From Pseudobdellovibrionaceae bacterium (GTDB lineage: Bacteria; Bdellovibrionota; Bdellovibrionia; Bdellovibrionales; Bdellovibrionaceae), in NCBI GenBank assembly GCA_013359135.1, contig JABWCN010000015.1, positions 1-64,000 on the forward strand: a stretch of DNA of 64,000 nt, read 5' to 3'. Position 1 is the stretch's first letter. Every line of letters starts with the position of its first letter. The notes beneath the pieces were generated by a model that ran no database searches, was not told the origin of the DNA, and saw only the letters and a program-made list of their open reading frames with translations. The position numbers were made by a program, and so were the translations under genes. This document shows positions 8,409 to 17,156 of the stretch, one piece after another.

Positions 8409-9623
8409 TTAAGAATCACTCACGCGTTTAAGAACAAATGGATAACTAACTTTAACGTTGACTCCACCCTGTGGCTGTGGAAACTTCCAGGACTTTAGTT
8501 TTTCACGAATACAGCCCTCAACTTGAGGATGAGCTAAGCTTGAGCTTCCCACCTGAGCAGTCGCGACATCACCTCTGGGGTTAATTATAAACTTCATGGA
8601 AACACGGCCATTGAGATTAGGCTTTTGCTGAAGGGCTGATTCATAACAAAATCGAACTTCACTAAGGTGACGAGCAATAACGGCCGCAATTGCGTTTCTA
8701 TCTAAGCCTCCTTCTGAAAAAGCTTCTTCATAAAGGGGCGTAATAGATGAACCGTAATTTCCAGTGATAGTCATTTTTCCATAACCAGCTTGTCCTCCAC
8801 CTTTTCCCTTGGTTCCATAGCCTCCGGCACCCTCAGCTTTATTACCTACACCTAAAGGTGCTGCAAATAAACCTTTAGCATAGTTAGTTGTTTGCACTCC
8901 ACCACTACCTAGAGAGCCACCCATCCCAATTCCTTTTGATGTGTTAATTCGATTCAGGTTAAGACCACCATTCTGGTTAGATTTTTTTAAACTTCCCAGC
9001 ACTCCAAGAGCGCCAAGTTGACTGATTTGAATAGTTTTTCTTGGAGAAGGTGAAGTTCTAAGCGCAATAGCTGTTTTGATTTTCTTTTTTATTTGAATTT
9101 TATTTACTCTCTTATTGGGAAGAGAGACTGTTTTGTTTGAAGCTATAACGGTTGGAATTTTCTCGATTTGCTTTCTGTCCATCACAGTGATAACTTCAAG
9201 CTCTTTAACTTTTGTTACCACAGGCACAAAAAATTTTCTATAAACCATATCGACACTGAATATTAATAAAGCCAAGCCTATAGCTATAGTCATCGTTTGT
9301 TTTAATATTTTTTGAAATCTTCCTGGATCATCTTCTGGTAGGTTTACATTTTCAAGGATATCTACTGATTCAAATACAAGAGTTAATTCGTTGTTGGTAA
9401 AATCAAGAGGGATAGACTTTTTATTTTGAATGTCGGCTTTATTAATTGATTTTAAAAGATGGTAATTAATATCAATTTGTTCCAACTCTGCAAGGTTATC
9501 AGTTACTTCTATTCTCTTAGTTTTAGGTATGAAAATAAAGTGAATCATTTCAGCTTCAGATTCAATAGATCTGACTGTTTCCCCTTGACGATTAATTAAG
9601 TATAATATTTTTTTCGCTGTCAT
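8409..9623 (-). CDS. TonB-like transducer with AgmX/PglI-type C-terminal domain (GltG/GltJ-like)
   Basis: 404 residues: a cytoplasmic N-terminal domain (1-105), one transmembrane helix (about 112-132, MTIAIGLALLIFSVDMVY), a Gly-rich periplasmic linker (about 210-285), and a C-terminal domain (about 300-404) with the AgmX/PglI signature: RHLSEVRFCYESALQQKP, NGRVSMKFIINPRG, then GCIREKLKSWKFP. This layout is that of Myxococcus GltG and GltJ, which couple the AglRQS proton motor to periplasmic parts. The N-terminal domain is not an obvious FHA or zinc-ribbon/GYF domain, unlike the Myxococcus proteins. It is the strongest marker that this operon is Glt-like. Confidence 0.85.
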   Translation of the reverse strand: MTAKKILYLINRQGETVRSIESEAEMIHFIFIPKTKRIEVTDNLAELEQIDINYHLLKSINKADIQNKKSIPLDFTNNELTLVFESVDILENVNLPEDDPGRFQKILKQTMTIAIGLALLIFSVDMVYRKFFVPVVTKVKELEVITVMDRKQIEKIPTVIASNKTVSLPNKRVNKIQIKKKIKTAIALRTSPSPRKTIQISQLGALGVLGSLKKSNQNGGLNLNRINTSKGIGMGGSLGSGGVQTTNYAKGLFAAPLGVGNKAEGAGGYGTKGKGGGQAGYGKMTITGNYGSSITPLYEEAFSEGGLDRNAIAAVIARHLSEVRFCYESALQQKPNLNGRVSMKFIINPRGDVATAQVGSSSLAHPQVEGCIREKLKSWKFPQPQGGVNVKVSYPFVLKRVSDS

Positions 9624-9627
9624 GGTC

Positions 9628-9942
9628 TTACTTTAACTCCTTCATTTTTTTTTCACGGTCTTTAAAGTTTTTGCGCATGCCTATCAGTGACTCTAATGAT
9701 TTATCATCCTCTACAACAGTTAAAGCTTCTAACGGCTTTTGATAAGTGCCACCAACCAGATGGTCGTTGAAATCAACTTGAGTAGAAAGTTTTTTATCTT
9801 TATTAAGCGTTGATTTATTTGCAGTTGAAATTGGAGTCTTCTTTACTGTTTTTGATGTGGAAGTTGATAAATTAACGGCTAGAGCTTTTGGTTGATAACC
9901 AAAAATACAAGCGATCATTAAAAGTAATAAAAGTTTAATCAT
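9628..9942 (-). CDS. Small exported protein of the motility-like operon
   Basis: 104 residues: a signal peptide (ends KALA, residue ~22), then a Ser/Thr/Lys-rich low-complexity stretch and a charged tail (MRKNFKDREKKMKELK) that may be helical. Its start overlaps the stop of the TPR gene (9939-9942), so it is translationally coupled. No family recognised. Possibly a small adaptor between the TPR protein and the transducer encoded next, but that rests on position alone. Confidence 0.55.
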   Translation of the reverse strand: MIKLLLLLMIACIFGYQPKALAVNLSTSTSKTVKKTPISTANKSTLNKDKKLSTQVDFNDHLVGGTYQKPLEALTVVEDDKSLESLIGMRKNFKDREKKMKELK

Positions 9943-12914
9943 TTGTATTCCCCCATAGTCGTACGGTTATCTAAGTAAGCAAGCAGAGTGCCATTACCAA
10001 GTTTGCGAGTAATAACCTGGTATTTCTCTAACTCTTTGAAATTAAAAGGATCTTTTTTTAAGTTCTCTTCAATGTTTTTTGCTTCAGACAGCAAATGACG
10101 TCTCTCCTGTGAATATTTTTTAAAAGGATCGTCTGAAAATTTAACGATTCTAGCAGAGAGAGATAGGTTAGTTATCACGATTTGACTTAGCTTGTGGCCT
10201 GGCACATTAACTTGTTCAGAGGATTGATAAAGATCTTTAAAAAGATCTTTATCAATAGCTTCTTGCCATAAGGCTAGAGCTTTTTTGTTGATTTCTATGG
10301 CCTTATTTTGAAATGGTTTCACTTGAATTTCTAATTGCTTTTTGTATTCAGTTTTTTCAGATTCATTTAATGTACTAGGAATTGGAAGCTTTACTATATC
10401 ATTTGCAAGTTTTGAATTTTCAAAGGAAAGAAATGAAAGTGCAATTAAACTTAGGCTTAAATTATTGTGTTTGAGTGCTTGGTTGGTTTTAATTTCGAAT
10501 TTATTAAGTAAAGCTACTTTTTTTAAAATCGAAGAATTTAATTTTTTCCCAAGATTTGAAGCTAATTTAACACTTCTTATTTGATTGTGAGTCTTAGCTA
10601 TTTCTTTAAGGTCAAGATTAGCTTTTATAAGTAGACTCGCTTGAGACTTTTTGAATTTAGTGTCGTTTATAAAGTATTTTAAAAGTGAGTCATCTTTGGT
10701 TTTTTCATAAGTGAAAAGAATAGCATTACCAAAGAGTTCGGTATTCTCACGAAGATCTTTTTTGAATTTAAAAAGATCTTTTGTGGGATTGTCACCTTTG
10801 GTTATTATTTGATATATAGCCGTTTGTCTTTTTTGTTTATTTTTACCAAGCTCAATATATTTCTGAAAGTACCAGAGTGACTTTTTTGACAATTTAATAT
10901 CAGAGTTTTCTGCGTTAGCTAATTGGCTTAAAATAGCCGCTTTAAAAACAAAATCAGCATTGTTTTGATTTTCTGTTTTTAAATGAAAATCTAATGCTTT
11001 GTCCCACTCTAAAGTTGTTTCTTTAACCCAACAAAGATAAGCATACATTTCTGACTTTTCCTTTGATGTTAACGAAACTTGTCTTAAGAAATCTTCAGCA
11101 GCTTGTATCATATAATTTGAATTTTTAATTTTAGTGGCTAATACTTGTCGATTTTTTAAAATCAACTTCTTATCATTGGCTGGCCATAGAGAGTAATCAT
11201 AAAGAGATAATTTTTGCCATAGTTTTTCAAGCATTGTTTCACTAACGAAATGATCATTTATAATCGAGGAAGAATGGTTAATAATTGCTTTTCGCCAAAT
11301 TAATAAAAAGTCATTTTTTCTATTTGGTATTAGATTCGCATAATTAAGCGATTTTTTCTCTAAAAGTTCATTGTCTTTTTTTTGTATAAAAATCTCAGTA
11401 TTTAAATCCGCTGCTTTGCTTTTAAGATCAATGGGAGCTTTAGTAGCCAAAATAATTTCCTCAAAAAGTTCAACAGCTTCAGATTTTTGGTCGTACTCAT
11501 AGTACCAATGTGCAAGTTGGTACTTTATAAAGTAAAGCTGATCTTTCTTTAATGAATGATTAAGATATTTTTGATAGGATTGTAATTTATTACTTTTGTC
11601 ATTTTCTCGTTCAGCACTTTCAATAGTACCAACTAAAGCTATTTCAAGTTTTTCTGAGTTAGTAGTTTGGATTAGAATATCAACAGCGCGGTTAAATGAG
11701 TTAAAGGCCTGAGAGTATTTTTTTTGTTGTAGTGATTTCTCGGCTGCCCAAAGGCTAAAGTCAGCATCTCTAAAGGCGTCAGCATATAAATCAAAGGATG
11801 TGATAAGTTCAAAACTTGGTTTTTTTTCTTCCGCTTTGAACCATTCGGTGAGTATGAATTTAAGTTTTTTTTGTGCTTCTTCGCAGGTAATGTTGCTTTT
11901 ACATGAATTTGTTTTTAAAAATTCAACGAGTTGCGAAATTTCTTTTGTTAATTGTTTTTTTTGATTTAAATCGTAAAGGATTTTAGTTGTTTTGATTGAT
12001 TTTTCAATTTTATCTTCAAACGATAGCTCTTTTTTTTCTAAATAAGACCAAACCAAAAGAGAACTTTGTTTTTTTGATGTTCTTTCAAGTTCTGTAGCTA
12101 AAAAAATAAGATTTGTTTTTTTTGTATTTTCAGGACTTAAAATAGATAATAATTCAATGTCACTTTGTTGGATATCATTGGCAGCCATAAAAAGCGCCAA
12201 GTCGTGGGAAATCATTTCGATTAGAGCTGTGTCTTGCTGTTGAGTCAAAGGATGAGATAGAATTTTCTTATTTCTTAGTAAAGAAATAAGCTGTTGCTCT
12301 GCTTTTTTGGTTTGACCTAGATTAAAATCACACCAAGCGATTTTGTAAAGTGAGTAAGCTTTCTTAGGATTTTGCGGTAGTTTACTGGCTTTTTCATAAT
12401 TGTCTTTAGCAAAGACCAAAGTGCCTTTAAAAAAAGCAGTGTCTGCTAGTTGTATATACGATAGTGCCAAAGTTTCTTGTTTAAAAAAAGACTTATTATT
12501 AATAATAAATTTTAGTTTTTGTTGAGCTTTATCTTCTTTTGAAGTTAACAAATATAAATTAATAACTTGTAAATAAATACGATCTCTTTCAGAAGTAAAT
12601 AGAGAGGAAAGTTGTTTCTCATATATCTGCAGAGCTTTTTCTCTGTCGGATTGAATTGCTGACTTAAATAAAATTTCACCTTTCCCTTCATTTTCAATAG
12701 AAAGTAGACGAGCTCTTTCAGAGTATAAATCGGCTAATCTAAGCTCAATTTTTTTTGATGAAACCATTCCATCGCTAGTGTTTGATGACTTACTAATAGC
12801 TTCCAGTTTTCCAATTAATTGATTGTGGGTGGTAAGCGATAGTTTCTCAGCTGTAACTGTTATTGTTAGAGACGAGATAACTAATAAAATAAGTATCATT
12901 TTGAAGTGTATCAT
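9939..12914 (-). CDS. Giant exported TPR-repeat protein (991 aa)
   Basis: A signal peptide (about 1-22, ending VTA) is followed by almost continuous helical repeats with TPR character: ALSYIQLADTAFFKGTLVFA, AYSLYKIAWCDFNLGQTKKA and FIKYQLAHWYYEYDQKSEAV. The large periplasmic or surface TPR scaffold fits the role of the Glt TPR proteins. It follows the ExbD-like gene by 16 nt and has a strong AAGGAGA site. Odd point: a perfect 16-bp inverted repeat with a 2-nt centre (10223-10256) falls inside the coding sequence near the C terminus, encoding KDLFKDLYQ. Confidence 0.75.
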   Translation of the reverse strand: MIHFKMILILLVISSLTITVTAEKLSLTTHNQLIGKLEAISKSSNTSDGMVSSKKIELRLADLYSERARLLSIENEGKGEILFKSAIQSDREKALQIYEKQLSSLFTSERDRIYLQVINLYLLTSKEDKAQQKLKFIINNKSFFKQETLALSYIQLADTAFFKGTLVFAKDNYEKASKLPQNPKKAYSLYKIAWCDFNLGQTKKAEQQLISLLRNKKILSHPLTQQQDTALIEMISHDLALFMAANDIQQSDIELLSILSPENTKKTNLIFLATELERTSKKQSSLLVWSYLEKKELSFEDKIEKSIKTTKILYDLNQKKQLTKEISQLVEFLKTNSCKSNITCEEAQKKLKFILTEWFKAEEKKPSFELITSFDLYADAFRDADFSLWAAEKSLQQKKYSQAFNSFNRAVDILIQTTNSEKLEIALVGTIESAERENDKSNKLQSYQKYLNHSLKKDQLYFIKYQLAHWYYEYDQKSEAVELFEEIILATKAPIDLKSKAADLNTEIFIQKKDNELLEKKSLNYANLIPNRKNDFLLIWRKAIINHSSSIINDHFVSETMLEKLWQKLSLYDYSLWPANDKKLILKNRQVLATKIKNSNYMIQAAEDFLRQVSLTSKEKSEMYAYLCWVKETTLEWDKALDFHLKTENQNNADFVFKAAILSQLANAENSDIKLSKKSLWYFQKYIELGKNKQKRQTAIYQIITKGDNPTKDLFKFKKDLRENTELFGNAILFTYEKTKDDSLLKYFINDTKFKKSQASLLIKANLDLKEIAKTHNQIRSVKLASNLGKKLNSSILKKVALLNKFEIKTNQALKHNNLSLSLIALSFLSFENSKLANDIVKLPIPSTLNESEKTEYKKQLEIQVKPFQNKAIEINKKALALWQEAIDKDLFKDLYQSSEQVNVPGHKLSQIVITNLSLSARIVKFSDDPFKKYSQERRHLLSEAKNIEENLKKDPFNFKELEKYQVITRKLGNGTLLAYLDNRTTMGEYK

Positions 12915-12930
12915 AAGACTTCTCCTTATT

Positions 12931-13413
12931 TTATTTCACCTTTCCCGGTAAAACAGCAAATGCATATTTTTCATATCCAGCTTGACTTCCAGCTCTTAAA
13001 GCATAGCTTAATTGCTCAAAATCTGAATCTTTGTCTGCTTGAATTATAAGTGATTTTGGTCCTTTGTTTTTGAGTTGAATTAACTTGTTGGTAAGTTCTT
13101 CCATGCTGATTTTAGTCTCATCAAGATAAAGAGAATCTTTTTCTATTCGTAATGTGATACCTGTATTAAGAATTTCTGTTTTCTCAGCGATAGGTAATTT
13201 TATATCCTTACCAATATTAACGTTTTGTAGTTGACCATTCATATTTGAAAGTAAAAAAATTACAAGAATACAGAATGCATCAATTAATGTTGTTAGATTC
13301 ATAGAGAAATACAAGTTTTTGGATTTTTGATCAGATGACGAAGGTTTTATTAATCCTTGCGCTAATATTGGGCTTTTAAACATTTGTCTTTGAAGTACAC
13401 TTAAATTTCTCAT
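12931..13413 (-). CDS. ExbD/TolR-family motor stator protein (second copy)
   Basis: 160 residues: a short cytoplasmic N terminus, one transmembrane helix around 38-57 with the family aspartate in TTLIDAFCILVIFLL, and a periplasmic domain (LIIQADKDSDFEQLSYAL). ExbD/TolR/MotB-like proteins use this membrane Asp in proton conduction with an ExbB/TolQ partner. Together with the next gene and the ExbB-like protein it gives one TolQ-type and two TolR-type subunits, the AglR-AglQ-AglS arrangement (AglQ and AglS are the TolR-type partners in Myxococcus). The N-terminal region is longer than usual. Confidence 0.85.
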   Translation of the reverse strand: MRNLSVLQRQMFKSPILAQGLIKPSSSDQKSKNLYFSMNLTTLIDAFCILVIFLLSNMNGQLQNVNIGKDIKLPIAEKTEILNTGITLRIEKDSLYLDETKISMEELTNKLIQLKNKGPKSLIIQADKDSDFEQLSYALRAGSQAGYEKYAFAVLPGKVK

Positions 13414-13449
13414 ACATAATCCCCGGTAAGAATTTAATTCTTTGTAAAT

Positions 13450-13905
13450 TTAGATGGGTGATAGGCCGACATTTTGAAAACCATTTTGTTTTAATAAATC
13501 CATTAACCTAATAATTTCATCATATTTGGTATTTTTACTTGGGAGTAAATGGGCTAAACTAACCTTGCTTTTTTGAGCCATAATAAAGCGATTTACTTCT
13601 TTCCAATTGATAGTACTTTCTTTAGCTTTAATAGAAATACGAGTATCAGTTTTTTGCTGAGAATCGTTAAAAGATAAATCTAAGTTTTGAGCGTCATCAA
13701 TTTTTATCCATAGACTTTTCTCTGGCTTTGTCTCTGCTAATGATTGCCCTCCAACGGCTTGAGATGTCTCTATGCTTCTTACTTCCACCCATACAACTGT
13801 CATCAGTAGGAAACAAATACAAACAGAGAGTATATCAAAGACGGGCATTAAGTTGAGTTCAAAATTTAGGTCTTTTTTGTTTGAAATTCCACCAAAGCTT
13901 GCCAT
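13450..13905 (-). CDS. ExbD/TolR-family motor stator protein (first copy)
   Basis: 151 residues from the ATG at 13905, which begins MASFGGISNKKDLNFELN; it sits 5 nt past the stop of the ExbB-like gene. An ATG 16 codons upstream lies inside that gene and lacks a ribosome site. One transmembrane helix with the conserved Asp (LMPVFDILSVCICFLLM), then a periplasmic domain. It is expected to pair with the ExbB-like channel in a proton-driven motor. Distinct in sequence from its neighbour, so this is not a recent duplication. Confidence 0.84.
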   Translation of the reverse strand: MASFGGISNKKDLNFELNLMPVFDILSVCICFLLMTVVWVEVRSIETSQAVGGQSLAETKPEKSLWIKIDDAQNLDLSFNDSQQKTDTRISIKAKESTINWKEVNRFIMAQKSKVSLAHLLPSKNTKYDEIIRLMDLLKQNGFQNVGLSPI

Positions 13906-13910
13906 AAATC

Positions 13911-14612
13911 TTACTCTCGTACTTGATTTGTTGAAGATTGTCGTTGTTGCCATTTTTTTGTAGCGGGTTCATAACTATAGGTTAACCAGTTGTAAACCAT
14001 AAGAGCAGTGTGATTAATATCTTCACTCAGTGAGTGAGCTCTGTTTTGTAAAACAGCAAACATTACTAATGCAGGTATAGCAACTAGTAGTCCATAAGCT
14101 GTAGCGTACATAGCCATTGAAATACCATTTGAAAGAAGAGCTGCCTTTTCTACAGGATTACTATTAGCAACAGCTGCAAAAGAGTCAATTAAACCAATGA
14201 TTGTTCCAAGAAGTCCCGCTAGGGTGCCAATATTACCAATAGCTGAAAGAAATCCAGTTCGTTTTTCTAGGGCAGAGGCTTCAGAAAGAAGCACTTCGTC
14301 CATTTTGGATTGAATTTCTTCCTTACCACCGTGATTAAGCGCAGCTTGCGTTCCTGCTACAATGGCATTACCCAGAGCAGAGTTGAACTTAGAAAGCTCT
14401 TGGGCTTTAGTTACGACAATATCTAGTTTTCCTTTTTTTATGTCTTCTTCAAATTGTTTCGCTAATTTTTTATTATTTAAAGAACGAGAGATATATAATG
14501 CATAAATCCTCTCAATAATAATAGCGATGGAAAAAATCTGGCCAAAGAAAATGATCCACATTACAAAACCACCATGACCAAATGCTTGAATAATATTTGA
14601 TAAAAACCCCAT
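13911..14612 (-). CDS. MotA/TolQ/ExbB-family proton channel (AglR-like)
   Basis: The ATG at 14612 has an AAAGGAC site 5 nt upstream and starts MGFLSNIIQAFGHGGFVMWI; an upstream TTG start lacks support. The 233 residues show three membrane helices in the TolQ pattern: one N-terminal helix, then a loop of about 100 residues, then TGFLSAIGNIGTLAGLLGTI and MAMYATAYGLLVAIPALVMF. These last two helices form the proton pathway with ExbD partners. First gene of the long minus-strand operon; AglR is the Myxococcus counterpart. General TolQ/ExbB function is secure, motility role inferred from neighbours. Confidence 0.88.
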   Translation of the reverse strand: MGFLSNIIQAFGHGGFVMWIIFFGQIFSIAIIIERIYALYISRSLNNKKLAKQFEEDIKKGKLDIVVTKAQELSKFNSALGNAIVAGTQAALNHGGKEEIQSKMDEVLLSEASALEKRTGFLSAIGNIGTLAGLLGTIIGLIDSFAAVANSNPVEKAALLSNGISMAMYATAYGLLVAIPALVMFAVLQNRAHSLSEDINHTALMVYNWLTYSYEPATKKWQQRQSSTNQVRE

Positions 14613-14746
14613 AAACGTCCTTTGTGTAAAATTTATTTTCAAATCAATTGCACTGCTTATCCAAGACTAGCAAGTTCTGGGCCGCTAGTTTTTTCTCTCT
14701 AAAGAGAATTAAATAGATAAGGGGAGGCAACACTTTAGAAAATCTT

Positions 14747-14803
14747 CTTTGTTGTCAACAAAGGTCTACAACGGGGCCACTTTTGGTCACTTGTGACCAA
14801 AAG
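14747..14803. promoter_or_regulatory. Two adjacent palindromes upstream of the motility-like operon
   Basis: A 17-bp palindrome CTTTGTTG-T-CAACAAAG (14747-14763) and a 24-bp one with arms CTTTTGGTCAC and GTGACCAAAAG around TT (14780-14803) lie 135-190 bases before the start at 14612. The first contains TTGACA on the minus strand, a possible -35, but no good -10 lies 16-18 bases on. Neither is followed by a T run, so they look like protein-binding sites more than terminators. They also lie 43-99 bases upstream of position 14846, where the minus-strand peptidase gene ends. Confidence 0.45.
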
Positions 14804-14845
14804 ATCTACAGCAAAATTATTTAAAAAAAGAGGAAGTTTTTAATT

Positions 14846-16945
14846 CTAAAAGATTTTAGCTTTTATACCAAAAGCATCAAATAAGTAAGTCCATTTGTAA
14901 CTTAGAGCTCTCCAAGCGATGACGTTTTGATACACTGGACTTGTCATCCAATGGCCTGAGTTAGCAATGGAAAGTAAGTGAATATTTTCTGGTGTACTGG
15001 AGTGTTCTTTCAAGGCATAAGCTAATTTCCAGGAATGCGAGGGGTTAACCCGAGAATCTACTTTTCCATTAAGGATTAAGAAGTGGGGAGTGTTTCTTTT
15101 TATCTGAGCTTGGTATACAGGACTCCACCCTATAAGATAATCTAAAACAGGTTTGGACTGACTGTTACCATACTCATAGGACCAACCTAGTCCAAACTTG
15201 GTATCAAGGAATTCTTTTCTTAGTAAATCATCAACTCCATTACCTGAGATTACATGGCCAATTTTATCAGGATATAAAAGCCCTGTAGCAGCAACAACCA
15301 TTCCACCATTAGACCACCCTTCAATGGCTGTATAGTCTGGCGATGATAACTTTAACTCTTTCAACAAATCGGCTGCGGCTGTGAAGTCTTCAAATGTTTT
15401 ACTTTTATTTCTGAATGTTGCACTTTGGTGCCAGGGTTCTCCAAATTCATTGCCGCCACGTAAGGCTGGGGCAACTATGATTCCACCATTTTGCATAAAA
15501 AAAGAATCCATTCCTTGATTGAAAGATCTCAGATAACCTTCAAGGCCAAAACCTCCGTAACCATAGATTAAGGCTCCATTTTTGCTGTTTAATGGTAGAT
15601 TTTCTTTGTGGGTAATACGTGTAGGGATTAAGGTACCATCCTGGCTTTTTGCAAAGTGCACATAACTTTGAAAGCGGATATCGTTGTAGGTTAGCATTTC
15701 TTTTGCAAACTCGGGATTAACAAATTCATTTTTCTGTAAATCGTAGATGTAGGGGATTTGAGTTTTAAAATAACTTTGAAGCCAAACTTTAGCTTGATTT
15801 TGATCTTGGTTAATTTCAACTTTTTGAATTTTACAACAGGAAGGGGTTTTAATAGTTGCTAGAGTTTGACCTTGATAGTTTAAAATATCATGCTGTATAT
15901 CACTTCCCCAGTAAGAACTACTTATGATATATTTTTGTTGATAAATAACTTCATCAGCAACTCTTTGGCTTGGGGTTTGGTAAATACGATTCCAACGAAC
16001 CTTGTGAGTTCTATTATTAATCTGAGCGTGTAATAACTCTATTTTGTGATTTTGATAATCCTTACTATGTAAATAAACATCCGTATGCGAAGAGTTTGTT
16101 GATTGAGTAGTGAAAACTCCCAAGATAGAGTAGGTGGGGTCTTTAACTATTTTTGGTAAATGTAGACTAAGACCTTGAGCTGTTTTTAAGACAGAGTGAG
16201 ATTTGTCTGTTTCTACATAGAATTGAGAATCTATAATACTAATTAGAGATTTTTTTATCGGTTCAGATTTTAGATTTTGTAGATTAAATGATTTTAAGAT
16301 CGTTGACTCATTAGTGGAGACTTCATTGAAGTAAAATTCATTGTTGTTTTTCCAACTAATTTTTTGATCATTTGATGCTTTTAATCTTTGAGCTACTTTT
16401 TTGCTTAGTGTATCGTATATAATTAAATCAAAAGTATCAATATTTCCATTATCTGAAGCCATAAGTATGACATAGCGATCATTTGGAGAAGCCCACATTT
16501 TTATTAAGCTAAAAGAGGCATCTTTAACGATATCAGAAGTTTTTAAAAGAATTTCTGATTCTCCATTTTTTTGATGGATTCGACGTACGGTCTGATTTTC
16601 CCCGATGCCATTAAATTTAAGCTCATAGTTGTATTTAGTGGTTTTGTCTGTTGAGATTGTTTTTGGTGTTGAGTTTGTCATTAACACAGCATTGGAAACT
16701 GTTTCAAAGTTTGCTGAGCTGTGAAGTAAGTCTTTAGTTTCTTTAGAGGCAGCTTTAACCCAACTTATCGTTTCAAGTTGTTTTTGATTTTCAAGCCACA
16801 TAGCATATTTTACCTCTCCTTGGGAGGTGAGTTTGGCTTGATAGATTTGAATACAGGAAGTTTTTACATCTTTGGCTAGAGAAAAAGAGAAAGAAAACAA
16901 GACGCTTAAAACTAAAATTTCTTTTGGTATTGATAATTTTGTCAT
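14846..16945 (-). CDS. Exported prolyl oligopeptidase-family serine peptidase (S9)
   Basis: 699 residues: a signal peptide (ends SLAK), a beta-propeller region (to about residue 420), then an alpha/beta-hydrolase domain. The catalytic triad is visible: Ser in EGWSNGGMVVAATG (about 544), Asp in LNGKVDSRVNPSHS (about 628), His in ANSGHWMTSP (about 664). The oxyanion-site region GYGGFGLEGY and the block APALRGGNEFGEPWHQSA are typical S9A. It should cleave proline-containing peptides in the periplasm or outside the cell, perhaps on prey peptides. Single gene. Confidence 0.92.
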   Translation of the reverse strand: MTKLSIPKEILVLSVLFSFSFSLAKDVKTSCIQIYQAKLTSQGEVKYAMWLENQKQLETISWVKAASKETKDLLHSSANFETVSNAVLMTNSTPKTISTDKTTKYNYELKFNGIGENQTVRRIHQKNGESEILLKTSDIVKDASFSLIKMWASPNDRYVILMASDNGNIDTFDLIIYDTLSKKVAQRLKASNDQKISWKNNNEFYFNEVSTNESTILKSFNLQNLKSEPIKKSLISIIDSQFYVETDKSHSVLKTAQGLSLHLPKIVKDPTYSILGVFTTQSTNSSHTDVYLHSKDYQNHKIELLHAQINNRTHKVRWNRIYQTPSQRVADEVIYQQKYIISSSYWGSDIQHDILNYQGQTLATIKTPSCCKIQKVEINQDQNQAKVWLQSYFKTQIPYIYDLQKNEFVNPEFAKEMLTYNDIRFQSYVHFAKSQDGTLIPTRITHKENLPLNSKNGALIYGYGGFGLEGYLRSFNQGMDSFFMQNGGIIVAPALRGGNEFGEPWHQSATFRNKSKTFEDFTAAADLLKELKLSSPDYTAIEGWSNGGMVVAATGLLYPDKIGHVISGNGVDDLLRKEFLDTKFGLGWSYEYGNSQSKPVLDYLIGWSPVYQAQIKRNTPHFLILNGKVDSRVNPSHSWKLAYALKEHSSTPENIHLLSIANSGHWMTSPVYQNVIAWRALSYKWTYLFDAFGIKAKIF

Positions 16946-17034
16946 AGATCAAAAATCATTCACATTAGATGCCAAAAGAAATTACGTCAGTTATGTTTTA
17001 ATGATTTTAATACTAAAAAAAATAGTTTCGCTGT

Positions 17035-17095
17035 TAACAAGTTTTTCATAGTGACAAAATTTAAATTCTATTTTGTCACTATGAAAAACTTGTTA
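17035..17095. repeat. 61-bp perfect inverted repeat (26-bp arms)
   Basis: Arms 17035-17060 and 17070-17095 are exact reverse complements around a 9-nt centre (TTAAATTCT). Each arm starts TAACAAGTTTTTCATAGTGA and ends CAAAAT. It lies between the pseudouridine synthase stop (17157) and the peptidase start (16945). On the minus strand a run of eight T follows 10 nt after the hairpin, so it may end the upstream operon; the length and perfection also fit an operator pair or a small mobile-element remnant. Confidence 0.7.
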
Positions 17096-17156
17096 TGTAA
17101 TTTAAGAACGTAATTCTTTAGCGGAAAAATTATCACAACTGATGATGTAAATTAAT

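Noticed and set aside
10223-10256. Perfect 34-bp palindrome inside the TPR gene
   Set aside because: It is coding sequence (KDLFKDLYQ repeat of Lys/Asp/Leu/Phe codons) and in this AT-rich DNA such repeats of AAAGATCTTT can arise from codon choice; no regulatory role assumed.
14700-14770. FliA (sigma-28) promoter before the motor operon
   Set aside because: A TAAAG-like element exists but the GCCGATAA part is not present at the right distance.
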